Assembly: GCF_013744875.1 (NCBI RefSeq)
Contig: NZ_CP059399.1
Span: 1,922,001 to 1,986,000, forward strand
Direction: 5' to 3'
DNA: 64,000 nucleotides
DNA from: Nocardia huaxiensis
GTDB lineage: Bacteria; Actinomycetota; Actinomycetes; Mycobacteriales; Mycobacteriaceae
The translations under genes were made by a program, and so were the position numbers. Below the pieces are notes generated by a model. The model had not been told where the DNA came from. It saw only the letters and a list, made by a program, of their open reading frames with translations, and did not search any database. How positions within the stretch are numbered: the stretch's first letter is position 1; each line of letters starts with the position of its first letter. Shown here one piece after another: positions 15,281-27,977 of the stretch.

Positions 15281-18200
15281 TTGGCAGTCTCCACCCAGAC
15301 CAAGGCCGGTATTCCCGGAGCCCCGAAGCGGGTGTCTTTCGCGAAGATTCGTGAACCTCTCGAGGTGCCGGGTCTTCTCGATCTACAAACCGAATCATTC
15401 GCATGGCTCGTCGGTGCAGCGGATTGGCGGGAGCGTGCGGCAGCGCGCGGTGACGTCAACCCGGTCGGGGGCCTCGAGGAGGTGCTCGAAGAGCTCTCCC
15501 CGATCGAGGACTTCTCGGGTTCCATGTCCCTGTCCTTCTCGGACCCGCGCTTCGAAGAGGTCAAGGCCTCGATCGAAGAGTGCAAAGACAAGGACATGAC
15601 CTACGCGGCGCCACTGTTCGTGACCGCGGAGTTCATCAACAACAACACCGGTGAGATCAAGTCTCAGACGGTCTTCATGGGTGATTTCCCGATGATGACC
15701 GACAAGGGCACGTTCATCATCAACGGCACCGAGCGCGTCGTCGTGTCGCAGCTGGTCCGTTCGCCGGGCGTGTACTTCGACGACACCATCGACAAGTCCA
15801 CCGAGAAGACGCTGCACTCCGTGCGTGTCATCCCGTCGCGTGGCGCGTGGCTGGAGTTCGACGTCGACAAGCGCGACACCGTCGGTGTGCGCATCGACCG
15901 CAAGCGTCGTCAGCCGGTCACCGTGCTGCTGAAGGCCCTGGGTCTGACCACCGAGGAGATCACCGAGCGTTTCGGTTTCTCCGAGATCATGATGTCCACC
16001 CTCGAGAAGGACTCCACCCCGGGTCAGGACGAGGCGCTGCTGGACATCTACCGCAAGCTGCGTCCGGGCGAGCCGCCGACCAAGGAGTCCGCGCAGACCC
16101 TGCTGGAGAACCTGTTCTTCAAGGAGAAGCGCTACGACCTGGCTCGCGTCGGCCGCTACAAGGTCAACAAGAAGCTGGGCCTGAACCTGGACAAGCCGGT
16201 CACCGGTTCCGTGCTGACCAAGGAAGACATCGTCGCGACGATCGAGTACCTGGTCCGTCTGCACCAGGGCGATCGCATGATGACCGCTCCCGGCGGCTCC
16301 GAGGTTCCGGTCGAGGTCGACGACATCGACCACTTCGGCAACCGTCGCCTGCGCACCGTCGGCGAGCTGATCCAGAACCAGATCCGCGTCGGTCTCTCGC
16401 GTATGGAACGCGTTGTGCGCGAGCGCATGACCACCCAGGACGTCGAGGCCATCACGCCGCAGACCCTGATCAACATCCGTCCCGTCGTGGCGGCGATCAA
16501 GGAGTTCTTCGGCACCTCGCAGCTGTCGCAGTTCATGGACCAGAACAACCCGCTGTCGGGTCTGACCCACAAGCGTCGTCTGTCGGCGCTGGGCCCGGGT
16601 GGTCTATCGCGTGAGCGCGCCGGCCTGGAGGTCCGTGACGTCCACCCGTCGCACTACGGCCGCATGTGCCCGATCGAGACCCCGGAAGGCCCGAACATCG
16701 GCCTGATCGGTTCGCTCTCGGTCTACGCCCGGGTGAACCCGTTCGGTTTCATCGAGACCCCGTACCGCAAGGTCGAGAACGGCCGCGTCACCGATGAGGT
16801 CAAGTACCTCACCGCCGACGAGGAGGACCGCGAGGTCCGCGCCCAGGCCAACTCGCCGGTCGACGCCGACGGCAACTTCGTCGAGTCCAAGGTGCTCGCC
16901 CGCAAGGGCAACGAGGAGATGGAATACGTCTCCCCGACCGAGGTGACCTACATGGACGTCTCGCCGCGCCAGATGGTGTCGGTGGCGACCGCCATGATTC
17001 CGTTCCTCGAGCACGACGACGCCAACCGTGCCCTCATGGGCGCGAACATGCAGCGTCAGGCCGTGCCGCTGATCCGTTCCGAGTCGCCGCTGGTCGGCAC
17101 CGGTATGGAGCTGCGTGCCGCGGTCGACGCTGGCGATGTGGTCGTCAACCAGAAGGCCGGTGTGGTGGAAGAGGTTTCGGCCGACTTCATCACCGTCATG
17201 CACGACGACGGCACCCGCCGTTCGTACCGCCTGCGCAAGTTCGAGCGCTCCAACCAGGGCACCTGCGCCAACCAGCGTCCGATCGTGGACGAGGGCCAGC
17301 GCGTGGAGGCCGGTCACGTGCTCGCCGACGGCCCCTGCACCGAGAACGGTGAGATGGCGCTCGGCAAGAACCTGCTCGTGGCGATCATGCCGTGGGAGGG
17401 CCACAACTACGAGGACGCGATCATCCTGTCGCAGCGCCTCGTGGAAGAGGACGTGCTCACCTCGATCCACATCGAGGAGCACGAGATCGACGCTCGCGAC
17501 ACCAAGCTCGGTGCCGAGGAGATCACCCGCGACATCCCGAACGTGTCGGACGAGGTCCTGGCCGATCTCGACGAGCGCGGCATCGTGCGCATCGGCGCCG
17601 AGGTCCGTGACGGCGACATCCTGGTCGGCAAGGTCACCCCGAAGGGTGAGACCGAGCTGACCCCCGAGGAGCGCCTGCTGCGCGCCATCTTCGGTGAGAA
17701 GGCCCGCGAGGTTCGCGACACCTCCCTGAAGGTGCCGCACGGTGAGTCCGGCAAGGTCATCGGCGTCCGCGTGTTCTCGCGCGAGGACGACGACGATCTG
17801 CCCCCGGGCGTGAACGAGCTCGTGCGCGTTTACGTTGCGCAGAAGCGCAAGATCCAGGACGGCGACAAGCTGGCCGGCCGCCACGGCAACAAGGGCGTCA
17901 TCGGCAAGATCCTCCCGCAGGAGGACATGCCGTTCCTGCCCGACGGCACCCCGGTCGACATCATCCTGAACACCCACGGTGTGCCGCGTCGTATGAACAT
18001 CGGCCAGGTGCTGGAAACCCACCTGGGTTACATCGCCAAGACCGGCTGGCAGGTCGAGGGCGCCCCCGACTGGGCCAAGAACCTGCCGGAGGAGATGCTC
18101 GGTCAGGAAGCCGACACCAATATCGCCACCCCGGTGTTCGACGGTGCGCGTGAGGAGGAGCTGACCGGTCTGCTCGGTTCGACTCTGCCGAACCGCGACG

Positions 18201-18748
18201 GCGAGCGGATGATCAACGACGACGGCAAGGCGATCCTGCTGGACGGCCGCTCCGGCGAGCCGTTCCCGTACCCGGTCGCGGTCGGCTACATGTACATCCT
18301 GAAGCTGCACCACCTGGTCGACGACAAGATCCACGCGCGTTCGACCGGCCCGTACTCGATGATCACGCAGCAGCCGCTGGGTGGTAAGGCGCAGTTCGGT
18401 GGTCAGCGTTTCGGTGAAATGGAATGCTGGGCCATGCAGGCCTACGGTGCCGCTTACACCCTGCAGGAACTCCTCACCATCAAGTCGGACGACGTGGTCG
18501 GCCGCGTGAAGGTGTACGAGGCGATCGTCAAGGGCGAGAACATTCCGGAGCCGGGTATTCCGGAGTCGTTCAAGGTTCTGCTCAAGGAGCTTCAGTCGCT
18601 GTGCCTCAACGTGGAGGTGCTGTCCTCGGACGGCGCCGCCATCGAGATGCGCGATGGCGATGACGAAGACCTCGAGCGTGCCGCGGCGAACCTGGGTATC
18701 AACCTGTCCCGCAACGAGGCTGCGACGGTCGACGACCTGGCGCAGTAA
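15281..18748 (+). CDS. rpoB: RNA polymerase beta subunit
   Basis: Catalytic core subunit of RNA polymerase. I place the start at the TTG at 15281 ([20 protein letters not shown], 1155 residues) because GGAAGGA lies six bases upstream; an in-frame GTG at 15263 lacks such a site. The rifampicin pocket is intact and wild-type in appearance: [17 protein letters not shown] followed by [14 protein letters not shown], with the serine and histidine often changed in resistant strains unaltered. The C-terminal region has [15 protein letters not shown] and [12 protein letters not shown]. rpoC follows after 95 bases. Confidence 0.98.
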   Translation: MAVSTQTKAGIPGAPKRVSFAKIREPLEVPGLLDLQTESFAWLVGAADWRERAAARGDVNPVGGLEEVLEELSPIEDFSGSMSLSFSDPRFEEVKASIEECKDKDMTYAAPLFVTAEFINNNTGEIKSQTVFMGDFPMMTDKGTFIINGTERVVVSQLVRSPGVYFDDTIDKSTEKTLHSVRVIPSRGAWLEFDVDKRDTVGVRIDRKRRQPVTVLLKALGLTTEEITERFGFSEIMMSTLEKDSTPGQDEALLDIYRKLRPGEPPTKESAQTLLENLFFKEKRYDLARVGRYKVNKKLGLNLDKPVTGSVLTKEDIVATIEYLVRLHQGDRMMTAPGGSEVPVEVDDIDHFGNRRLRTVGELIQNQIRVGLSRMERVVRERMTTQDVEAITPQTLINIRPVVAAIKEFFGTSQLSQFMDQNNPLSGLTHKRRLSALGPGGLSRERAGLEVRDVHPSHYGRMCPIETPEGPNIGLIGSLSVYARVNPFGFIETPYRKVENGRVTDEVKYLTADEEDREVRAQANSPVDADGNFVESKVLARKGNEEMEYVSPTEVTYMDVSPRQMVSVATAMIPFLEHDDANRALMGANMQRQAVPLIRSESPLVGTGMELRAAVDAGDVVVNQKAGVVEEVSADFITVMHDDGTRRSYRLRKFERSNQGTCANQRPIVDEGQRVEAGHVLADGPCTENGEMALGKNLLVAIMPWEGHNYEDAIILSQRLVEEDVLTSIHIEEHEIDARDTKLGAEEITRDIPNVSDEVLADLDERGIVRIGAEVRDGDILVGKVTPKGETELTPEERLLRAIFGEKAREVRDTSLKVPHGESGKVIGVRVFSREDDDDLPPGVNELVRVYVAQKRKIQDGDKLAGRHGNKGVIGKILPQEDMPFLPDGTPVDIILNTHGVPRRMNIGQVLETHLGYIAKTGWQVEGAPDWAKNLPEEMLGQEADTNIATPVFDGAREEELTGLLGSTLPNRDGERMINDDGKAILLDGRSGEPFPYPVAVGYMYILKLHHLVDDKIHARSTGPYSMITQQPLGGKAQFGGQRFGEMECWAMQAYGAAYTLQELLTIKSDDVVGRVKVYEAIVKGENIPEPGIPESFKVLLKELQSLCLNVEVLSSDGAAIEMRDGDDEDLERAAANLGINLSRNEAATVDDLAQ

Positions 18749-18843
18749 GAGCGATCGGTCCTGGAGCGTCGAAAGGCGCTCCAGGTCAACGGATTTAGCG
18801 AACTTTTGCTCATACTCAACCCGAACAGGGGAAAGGAAGTTAC

Positions 18844-22797
<3,954 letters not shown>

Positions 22798-22815
22798 ACG
22801 GTTGAGCTGAAACCG

Positions 22816-22850
22816 AATCGCCCCCGCTCCTTCCCGGAGCGGGGGCGATT
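22816..22850 (+). terminator. Intrinsic terminator of rpoBC
   Basis: Perfect 15-bp inverted repeat (22816-22830 with 22836-22850), loop TTCCC, beginning 19 bases after the rpoC stop and followed by TTGTCGTT. Confidence 0.85.
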
Positions 22851-22921
22851 GTCGTTCATGGGAGCAACATCGGAGTTATCCTGGCGGCAAAGCCGTGACG
22901 CCCTGTGCCGGAGGAGTTGGC

Positions 22922-23389
22922 ATGCCTGCTCATCGTCGTGCGTTCGCCGCCCTGCTGTGTGGAATCGCCGTATCGGGAGCGACTGCCGGTGCCGCCGCGG
23001 CCGAACCCGCGAAAGACGCACTGGGAGGGTGCTTTCGGGCGGACACGCTCACCGGGCAGATGGTGGCGGGAACCGGGAGTGCGGGGCAGACGGTGCGGCG
23101 GCAGCTGGGATTGTGGGAGTGCCGGAGTTCGCTGCTGCCGGGGATCGACTCGGCACAGTTCTCGGCGGAGGTGCCGTGGCTGAGCTTCGGGACGCTGTCG
23201 TCGGGGCGGTTCGCCTGGTCGGACGGGAGCGTCAGCGCGGCGGTGGGGCATCCCAATGGCCTGTGGACGCTCACGTCGGGACCGGGAAGCGGGCACACGA
23301 TCGTCTTGAACACCGATCCCGTGTCCACGGGGGATTGGTACTACACCAGCGGAAGCCGGCCTGTCAGTTCGGCGACGTTCCTGGAGTAG
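22922..23389 (+). CDS. Secreted protein of unknown function
   Basis: Not a family I can name. The ATG at 22922 follows GGAGGAG and yields 155 residues with a signal peptide (FAALLCGIAVSGATAGAAAA). The mature domain has a cysteine pair (GGCFRAD and LWECRSS) and a Gly/Ser/Trp-rich beta-like part (PWLSFGTLSSGRFAWSDGS, NGLWTLTSGPGSGHT). It is probably exported and disulfide-bonded. Its last 26 bases overlap the 3' end of the convergent gene at 23364-24026, so the two transcripts are antisense at their ends. Confidence 0.6.
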   Translation: MPAHRRAFAALLCGIAVSGATAGAAAAEPAKDALGGCFRADTLTGQMVAGTGSAGQTVRRQLGLWECRSSLLPGIDSAQFSAEVPWLSFGTLSSGRFAWSDGSVSAAVGHPNGLWTLTSGPGSGHTIVLNTDPVSTGDWYYTSGSRPVSSATFLE

Positions 23390-24026
23390 ACAGCGAATCG
23401 GCGTAGGCGAGCGCGGCGTCGATGGCCGCTTGGCCGCCGGACATATTGAAGCCCACGATGCCGCCGATGATGGTGCCCAGGACGGTGGTGATGGGCACCG
23501 TGAAGATGTCGAAGACGAAAAGCCCTGCGGGGAAACCGATCAGGAAGCCGAGCACCGCGCCGAGGGCCGCGCCGCCGAGAATGCCGGGGACGGTGGCGGC
23601 GGCCGCGTCGAAGAAGCGCTGCTGGGCATTGATGTCGCGCAGGGGAGCGGGGGACCCGCCGATGGGGGTGAGGGTCAGGCGGCGACCGCCGTCGCCGATC
23701 TCGGGGGTGAGCTGGAGGGACTTGCCCGCCACATCGTATTGCAGTGGGACGGTGGTGATTTCGAGGCCGGCGTCATCGGTGACCAGGACGGCCCGGCCGT
23801 CCCAGGTGGCGAGGAAGCGGCCCGCCTGCAGGGTGCTCACCGTGGAGCGGTAGTCGTCGGTGACGGCGGACTGGAAGCCGATGCCGTGATCGGTGCCGGT
23901 GATCCGGAGCGACGACTGCGGGGTGGACTCCGTGGGGGCCGGTGCGGCTGCGGCGGGAGTGGCCGCGATCGTCGTCGCCGCTGCCAGGCAGAGCAGAACC
24001 GGCGCAATGGTTTTGGTCGTGCCCAT
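23364..24026 (-). CDS. Exported protein with C-terminal hydrophobic glycine-rich segment (paralogue 1)
   Basis: Function unknown. The 220-residue product has a signal peptide (MGTTKTIAPVLLCLAAATT), a beta-rich middle domain (LRITGTDHGIGFQSAVTDDY; GRAVLVTDDAGLEITTVPL) and a C-terminal part with two Gly/Ala-rich hydrophobic segments (ILGGAALGAVLGFLIGFPAG; ITTVLGTIIGGIVGFNMSGG), glycine-zipper-like and perhaps membrane inserting. It is a close paralogue of the next minus-strand gene (24174-24869); similarity extends upstream of the start (CGGATACT...), so the promoter was duplicated too. Confidence 0.65.
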   Translation of the reverse strand: MGTTKTIAPVLLCLAAATTIAATPAAAAPAPTESTPQSSLRITGTDHGIGFQSAVTDDYRSTVSTLQAGRFLATWDGRAVLVTDDAGLEITTVPLQYDVAGKSLQLTPEIGDGGRRLTLTPIGGSPAPLRDINAQQRFFDAAAATVPGILGGAALGAVLGFLIGFPAGLFVFDIFTVPITTVLGTIIGGIVGFNMSGGQAAIDAALAYADSLSTPGTSPN

Positions 24027-24173
24027 GGAAATGCCCCCTCGTGTGCTGGGCGCGCGGCCCGGAGTATCCGGACGAACGTACCCAGACGCGCCGCGGGAGG
24101 GGAATTCCCGCGGCGGAGATGGGATGGGGGTTACAGCGCGGGTGCGAGCGGCATAGCTCGGCGATTGCCGTGG

Positions 24174-24869
24174 TCAGCGGCCCTGCGGTTGCGGAAGGGC
24201 GTCGAAGGCGGGGCGGATGGCGTCGGAGGCGCCGGGGACCATCGATTCGGCGTAGGCGAGCGCGGCTTCGACGGCCTCATCGCCGCCGCTCTGCTGCAAG
24301 CCGATGGCGCCGCCCACGATCGCACCCACCACGGTGGTGATCGGGATGGTGATGAAGTCGAAGATGAACAGGCCCGCGGGGAAGCCGATCAGAAAGCCGA
24401 GGGCCGCGCCGATGGCCGCGCCGCCCGCCACCGCGGGGAGGTTGGCCTGGACCACGTCGAAGAAGCGCTGCTGGGCATTGATGTCGCGCAGCGCCACCGG
24501 GGACTCGGCGACCGGGGTGAGGGTGAGGCGGCGACCGCTGTCGGTGATCGACGGGGTGATCTCGAGGGTCTTGCCGGCGACATCGTATTTCAGGGGGACG
24601 GTGGCGATCTCGAGGCCGGAGTCGTCGGTGACCAGGACCGCCTGGCCGTCGAAGGTGGCGAGGAAGCGTCCGGCCTGCAGGGTGCCGACGGCGGCCCGGT
24701 AGTCCTCGCTGAGGGCGGCCACGAAACCGACGCCGTGATCGGTGCCGTCGATCCGGAGGGGAGATTGCTGACCGACCGGCGCGGGTTCGGCCGTGGCGGT
24801 GGTGGCCGCGATCGTGGTGGCCGCTGCCAGGCAGAAGAGAACCGGCGCAATGGTTTTGGTCATGCCCAT
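24174..24869 (-). CDS. Exported protein with C-terminal hydrophobic glycine-rich segment (paralogue 2)
   Basis: Function unknown. The frame is open from 24962, but the ATG at 24869 (MGMTKTIAPVLFCLAAATT, 231 residues) aligns with the paralogue at 23364-24026 and has GAGGGA upstream. Shared blocks are GTDHG(I/V)GF, LQAGRFLAT, PLRDINAQQRFFD or its near match, and GFLIGFPAGLF. The C-terminal Gly/Ala segments may enter a membrane. Tandem duplication is the simplest explanation for the pair. Its 5' region contains AAGTATCCGGACGAA, nearly identical in the other copy. Confidence 0.65.
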   Translation of the reverse strand: MGMTKTIAPVLFCLAAATTIAATTATAEPAPVGQQSPLRIDGTDHGVGFVAALSEDYRAAVGTLQAGRFLATFDGQAVLVTDDSGLEIATVPLKYDVAGKTLEITPSITDSGRRLTLTPVAESPVALRDINAQQRFFDVVQANLPAVAGGAAIGAALGFLIGFPAGLFIFDFITIPITTVVGAIVGGAIGLQQSGGDEAVEAALAYAESMVPGASDAIRPAFDALPQPQGR

Positions 24870-25045
24870 GGAGTTGTCCCTCGCGTTGCGGGGCCGCACG
24901 GCCCGAAGTATCCGGACGAAAGTTACCCGGGCCACTGCGATAGCGGAACCCTCTCGGCACATCTGGGCCGAGGATTAGGGGGCTTGCCAGGTGTCCGGGG
25001 CGGGACTAGGGGTTTCTCACAGTCGTCCCCGGTCCGCCTGCGTGG

Positions 25046-25999
25046 TTATTGCTCCGCGTGCGCGGCGGTTTCGGGTTCGCCGAGGCGGACGGCCACCACA
25101 CCGATGAGAATCAGTGCGCCGCCGAGCAGTTGGATCGAGCGGGGTGCTTCACCCAGCAGGGCCCAGGCGAACAGGACGGCGGCGAGCACCTCGGTGAGTG
25201 CGGCGAAGGAGGCCATGCGGGAGCCGAGCAGGCGGGCCGCGACGATGCCGGAGGCGTAGGCCAGGGCGGCGGTCACCGTGCCGAGCACGAAAACGACCGC
25301 CCACCACGGCGTGGTGAAGTCTTCGAATGCGACGGGATTCGCGGTGGCGTGCATGGGCACGATCCCGACCGCGCCCGCCGCCAGCAGGGTGAGCCCGCCG
25401 ACGAGCAGGCCGCCCGCCGCCAGGACGGTGCCGGGAATCGTGCCCTCACCCTTGGCGGAGAGCACGAAATAGGCTGCCGCGCCGACCATTGCGCCCAGCG
25501 CCCACAGCATGCCGATGCCATTGGTGCTGACGCCCGACGTCACATCCAGCACGAGCACCAGGCCGATCAACCCGAGCAGTCCGCCCGCGATGGTGGCCGC
25601 GCCGGGACGCTGCCGGTGCCGCAGCCACATCCAGCCCACGACCGCGATGGGCGCGGTGTATTCGACCAGCAGGGCGACGCCGACCTGTAGGTGGGCGACC
25701 GCGTTGAAATAGGCGAGCTGCGTACCGGCGACCGGCACGACGCCGTACGCGAGGATCAGGGAAGCATTGCGGCGCAGCACATCCCAGTCGCCGCGCAGCT
25801 GTACGAGGGCGAAGGGCAGCAGTACCGCCGCGCCCACCAGCACGCGCACCGCGACCACGGCCGCCGGACTCCAGCCGGCGTTCATGAGCCCGCGGGCCAG
25901 CGCCCCGGAAAGCCCGAACGACGACGCGGACACCACCGCGATGATCAATCCGGTTCGCAACCGTCCCCGCACCGCGGTGTCATGAGTCATTGTCGCCAT
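25046..25999 (-). CDS. EamA/DMT-family transporter
   Basis: Ten-span inner-membrane protein of the drug/metabolite transporter superfamily, 317 residues. Two EamA repeats are visible: one from about residue 18 (LIIAVVSASSFGLSGALARG) and one from about 165 (GMLWALGAMVGAAAYFVLSA), the second ending ALLGEAPRSIQLLGGALILIG. Members export amino acids, metabolites or drugs; the substrate here is unknown. It diverges from a CGNR regulator with only 38 bases between starts, an arrangement that often marks a regulator and its target. Confidence 0.85.
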   Translation of the reverse strand: MATMTHDTAVRGRLRTGLIIAVVSASSFGLSGALARGLMNAGWSPAAVVAVRVLVGAAVLLPFALVQLRGDWDVLRRNASLILAYGVVPVAGTQLAYFNAVAHLQVGVALLVEYTAPIAVVGWMWLRHRQRPGAATIAGGLLGLIGLVLVLDVTSGVSTNGIGMLWALGAMVGAAAYFVLSAKGEGTIPGTVLAAGGLLVGGLTLLAAGAVGIVPMHATANPVAFEDFTTPWWAVVFVLGTVTAALAYASGIVAARLLGSRMASFAALTEVLAAVLFAWALLGEAPRSIQLLGGALILIGVVAVRLGEPETAAHAEQ

Positions 26000-26007
26000 G
26001 ACTAATG

Positions 26008-26037
26008 ACGCTAAGACCGTATGTGTAATATGTCAAC
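26008..26037. promoter_or_regulatory. Divergent, near-leaderless promoters of the EamA and CGNR genes
   Basis: On the plus strand TAATAT (26026-26031) ends seven bases before the ATG at 26038, which would make that mRNA leaderless. On the minus strand TAGCGT (complement of 26008-26013) ends eight bases before the ATG at 25999. Neither start has a Shine-Dalgarno sequence. Confidence 0.5.
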
Positions 26038-26571
26038 ATGACTTTTGCTCATGACACCGAAGCGGCCATGGCCGCCGCGGTGGAGCTGGTGAACTCGGCC
26101 GAGGATCCGGACACTCTGACCGAGATCGACCAACTGGCCGAGTTTTTCGTCAGGCACGGCTACACCGGCGCGCACGCCCGCGATGCCCGCGAGCTCACCG
26201 AGGTCCGCGCCACCCGGGCGCCGCTGCGCCGCCTGCTGCTCAGTGATCGCGATACGGCGGTCGATCTGGTGAACGAGATCCTGCGCAGGCATCGCGCCGT
26301 CCCCCAGCTGGTTTCGCACGACCATCTCGGCTACCACATCCACGCCGTCCCCCCGGAGGCGCCGCTGGCGGTGCGCATCGAGGTCGAAACCGCCATGGCC
26401 ATGATCGACCTGATCCGCGCCGACGAACTCAGCCGCCTCGCCGTCTGTGCCGACGACGCCTGCGAGGGCATCGTTCTGGACCTGTCCCGCAACAGGTCTC
26501 GCCGTTACTGCTCGACCGCCTGCGGCAATCGCAATGCCGTGGCGGCCTATCGGGCCCGCAACCGGTCCTGA
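26038..26571 (+). CDS. CGNR zinc-finger regulator (ABATE domain)
   Basis: Putative stress-type transcription regulator. The 177-residue protein has an N-terminal ABATE-like domain (about 1-125) and a C-terminal zinc finger that contains the name-giving motif: CADDACEGIVLDLSRNRSRR, then YCSTACGNRNAVAAYRAR. Four cysteines can bind zinc, and the basic residues could contact DNA. It is divergent from the EamA transporter. Its final 25 bases overlap the end of the convergent TetR gene. Confidence 0.85.
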   Translation: MTFAHDTEAAMAAAVELVNSAEDPDTLTEIDQLAEFFVRHGYTGAHARDARELTEVRATRAPLRRLLLSDRDTAVDLVNEILRRHRAVPQLVSHDHLGYHIHAVPPEAPLAVRIEVETAMAMIDLIRADELSRLAVCADDACEGIVLDLSRNRSRRYCSTACGNRNAVAAYRARNRS

Positions 26572-27221
26572 AGGCCGTCCAGCAGCGTGTCCAGCCCGAA
26601 CTGGAAGCTGCTCTCGGGCGCCGCGTTGTAGTCGGTGCCCGCCGCGCGTTCGATGCGCGTACGCAGGCGCGGGTATTGCATGGCGATCTCGGTGGCCTCC
26701 GACATCGCTTGCGCCAGTTGGGCTTCCGGATCCGCCCCGGTGCGCCCGAGGCGCCGGTTGAGCGAGACGTTCGCCGCCGCGCCCGCGGCATTGCCGAGCA
26801 CGAACATGAAGACCGTGGCGACCGCCCGATCGGCTTCCGCCTCGTCGAATCCGGCCTGCTCGTAGATCTCCAGCGCGCGATCGTCGTGCCGAGACTTGTT
26901 GGGGCCGTAGACCAGATATCCGGATTGCACCTGAATGATCCAAGGATGCCGGCTGATCATGGCGTACATGCTCGCGGCCATGGCCTCGGCCGCGTCGCGC
27001 CAGCTCTGGCCCGGTTCGGGTAGTTCGATCTCGCCCCACACCTCGTCGGTGGCCAGCCGCACCAGATTGTCCTTGTTCTTGACGTGCCAGTACATGGCGG
27101 TCGCGGCGGCGTCGAGGCGCTTGCCCAGGCTGCGCATGTTCAGGCCGTCGAGTCCCTCCTCGTCGAGCAGGGCGATGGCGGCGCTGACGATCTGTTCGCG
27201 GGTGAGCGTGTCGCGGGGCAT
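26547..27221 (-). CDS. TetR-family regulator (TetR C-terminal type)
   Basis: 224-residue repressor. The N-terminal helix-turn-helix (LTREQIVSAAIALLDEEGLD; LGKRLDAAATAMYWHVKNKD) covers residues 5-52, with YWHVKNK typical of the TetR-proper subgroup. The C-terminal ligand domain fits the TetR_C_1 type. The divergent membrane-protein gene at 27362 is the likely target: the 140-bp gap has three copies of a 17-bp palindrome. The ligand is unknown. Confidence 0.88.
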   Translation of the reverse strand: MPRDTLTREQIVSAAIALLDEEGLDGLNMRSLGKRLDAAATAMYWHVKNKDNLVRLATDEVWGEIELPEPGQSWRDAAEAMAASMYAMISRHPWIIQVQSGYLVYGPNKSRHDDRALEIYEQAGFDEAEADRAVATVFMFVLGNAAGAAANVSLNRRLGRTGADPEAQLAQAMSEATEIAMQYPRLRTRIERAAGTDYNAAPESSFQFGLDTLLDGLQDRLRAR

Positions 27222-27248
27222 GGCCCCACCCTAGGTGCTCACCTGCGA

Positions 27249-27322
27249 CTTTCACAAAGTTCAAGAAATCTCTTGCACTTAGTTCAAGCCGCGATGTACG
27301 TTCTTCTTGCACTTAGTTCAAG
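27249..27322. promoter_or_regulatory. Triple TetR-type operator
   Basis: The 17-bp palindrome CTTGCACTTAGTTCAAG occurs exactly at 27272-27288 and again at 27306-27322. A 14/17 match, CTTTCACAAAGTTCAAG, lies at 27249-27265. The symmetric core is CTTGNACTWAGTNCAAG. The sites fill the gap between the TetR gene (27221) and the membrane-protein gene (27362), so the regulator probably represses both. Confidence 0.8.
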
Positions 27323-27361
27323 AGAGTCGCGGGCAGCGGCTCACCAGCAGGGAGATTCGCA

Positions 27362-27880
27362 ATGAACACCGTCATCGCCACCGTCGAACTGGTCGCCGCC
27401 GCCGCATTCCTGAGCATGCCGCTGGTGCGCAATCGCTTCGGCGCCGCCGCCATGGACGAGGCCGAGAACGAGCTGGCCCGCCAGGGCGTGCGCACCACGG
27501 CCCTGCGCGAGAACGGCATGCGCTTCGACGCCAGCGGCCACGAGTGGTGGGCTCCCGGCGGCATCGCCACGCTGCTGCTGGTCATGGCCGGGCTCAACCT
27601 GGCCGGCTTCGACTGGATGCGCCCGGTGAACTGGGCGGTCATGGCCCTGTTGCTGCTGGCCAATTCGGTCATCGTCTACAGCAATCTGACCGCCGTGCGG
27701 TCCGTTCAGGCCGCCTTCGCCAAGAAGAACGATCCCGAACTCGCCCGCATCGATGTGCCGGCGCTCATCCAGGTCGCGGAATCCGGCTTCCCCGACTGGG
27801 TTTGGACGCTCCAGAAGATCCGCAACACCCTCGTCTTCGCCGGTTCACTGCTCGGTCTGCTCGTGCTGGCCTTCGCGTAA
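27362..27880 (+). CDS. Membrane protein of unknown function, probable TetR target
   Basis: 172 residues with four hydrophobic segments: near the N-terminus (VIATVELVAAAAFLSMPLV), two in the centre (GGIATLLLVMAGLNLAG; NWAVMALLLLANSVIVYS) and one at the C-terminus (LVFAGSLLGLLVLAFA). I recognise no catalytic motif. GCAGGGAGATTCGC precedes the ATG. The upstream region is packed with palindromic operators for the divergent TetR regulator, so expression is probably induced by that regulator's ligand. Confidence 0.7.
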   Translation: MNTVIATVELVAAAAFLSMPLVRNRFGAAAMDEAENELARQGVRTTALRENGMRFDASGHEWWAPGGIATLLLVMAGLNLAGFDWMRPVNWAVMALLLLANSVIVYSNLTAVRSVQAAFAKKNDPELARIDVPALIQVAESGFPDWVWTLQKIRNTLVFAGSLLGLLVLAFA

Positions 27881-27977
27881 TTCGCTGTTCCCGGTAATCC
27901 GGCGACTGAGCGGGTATCCCGGTTCGGTGCTAGCGTGCCCGTGCGCTAAGAGTTGAATCCGGGGGTCACCGAGAGTT

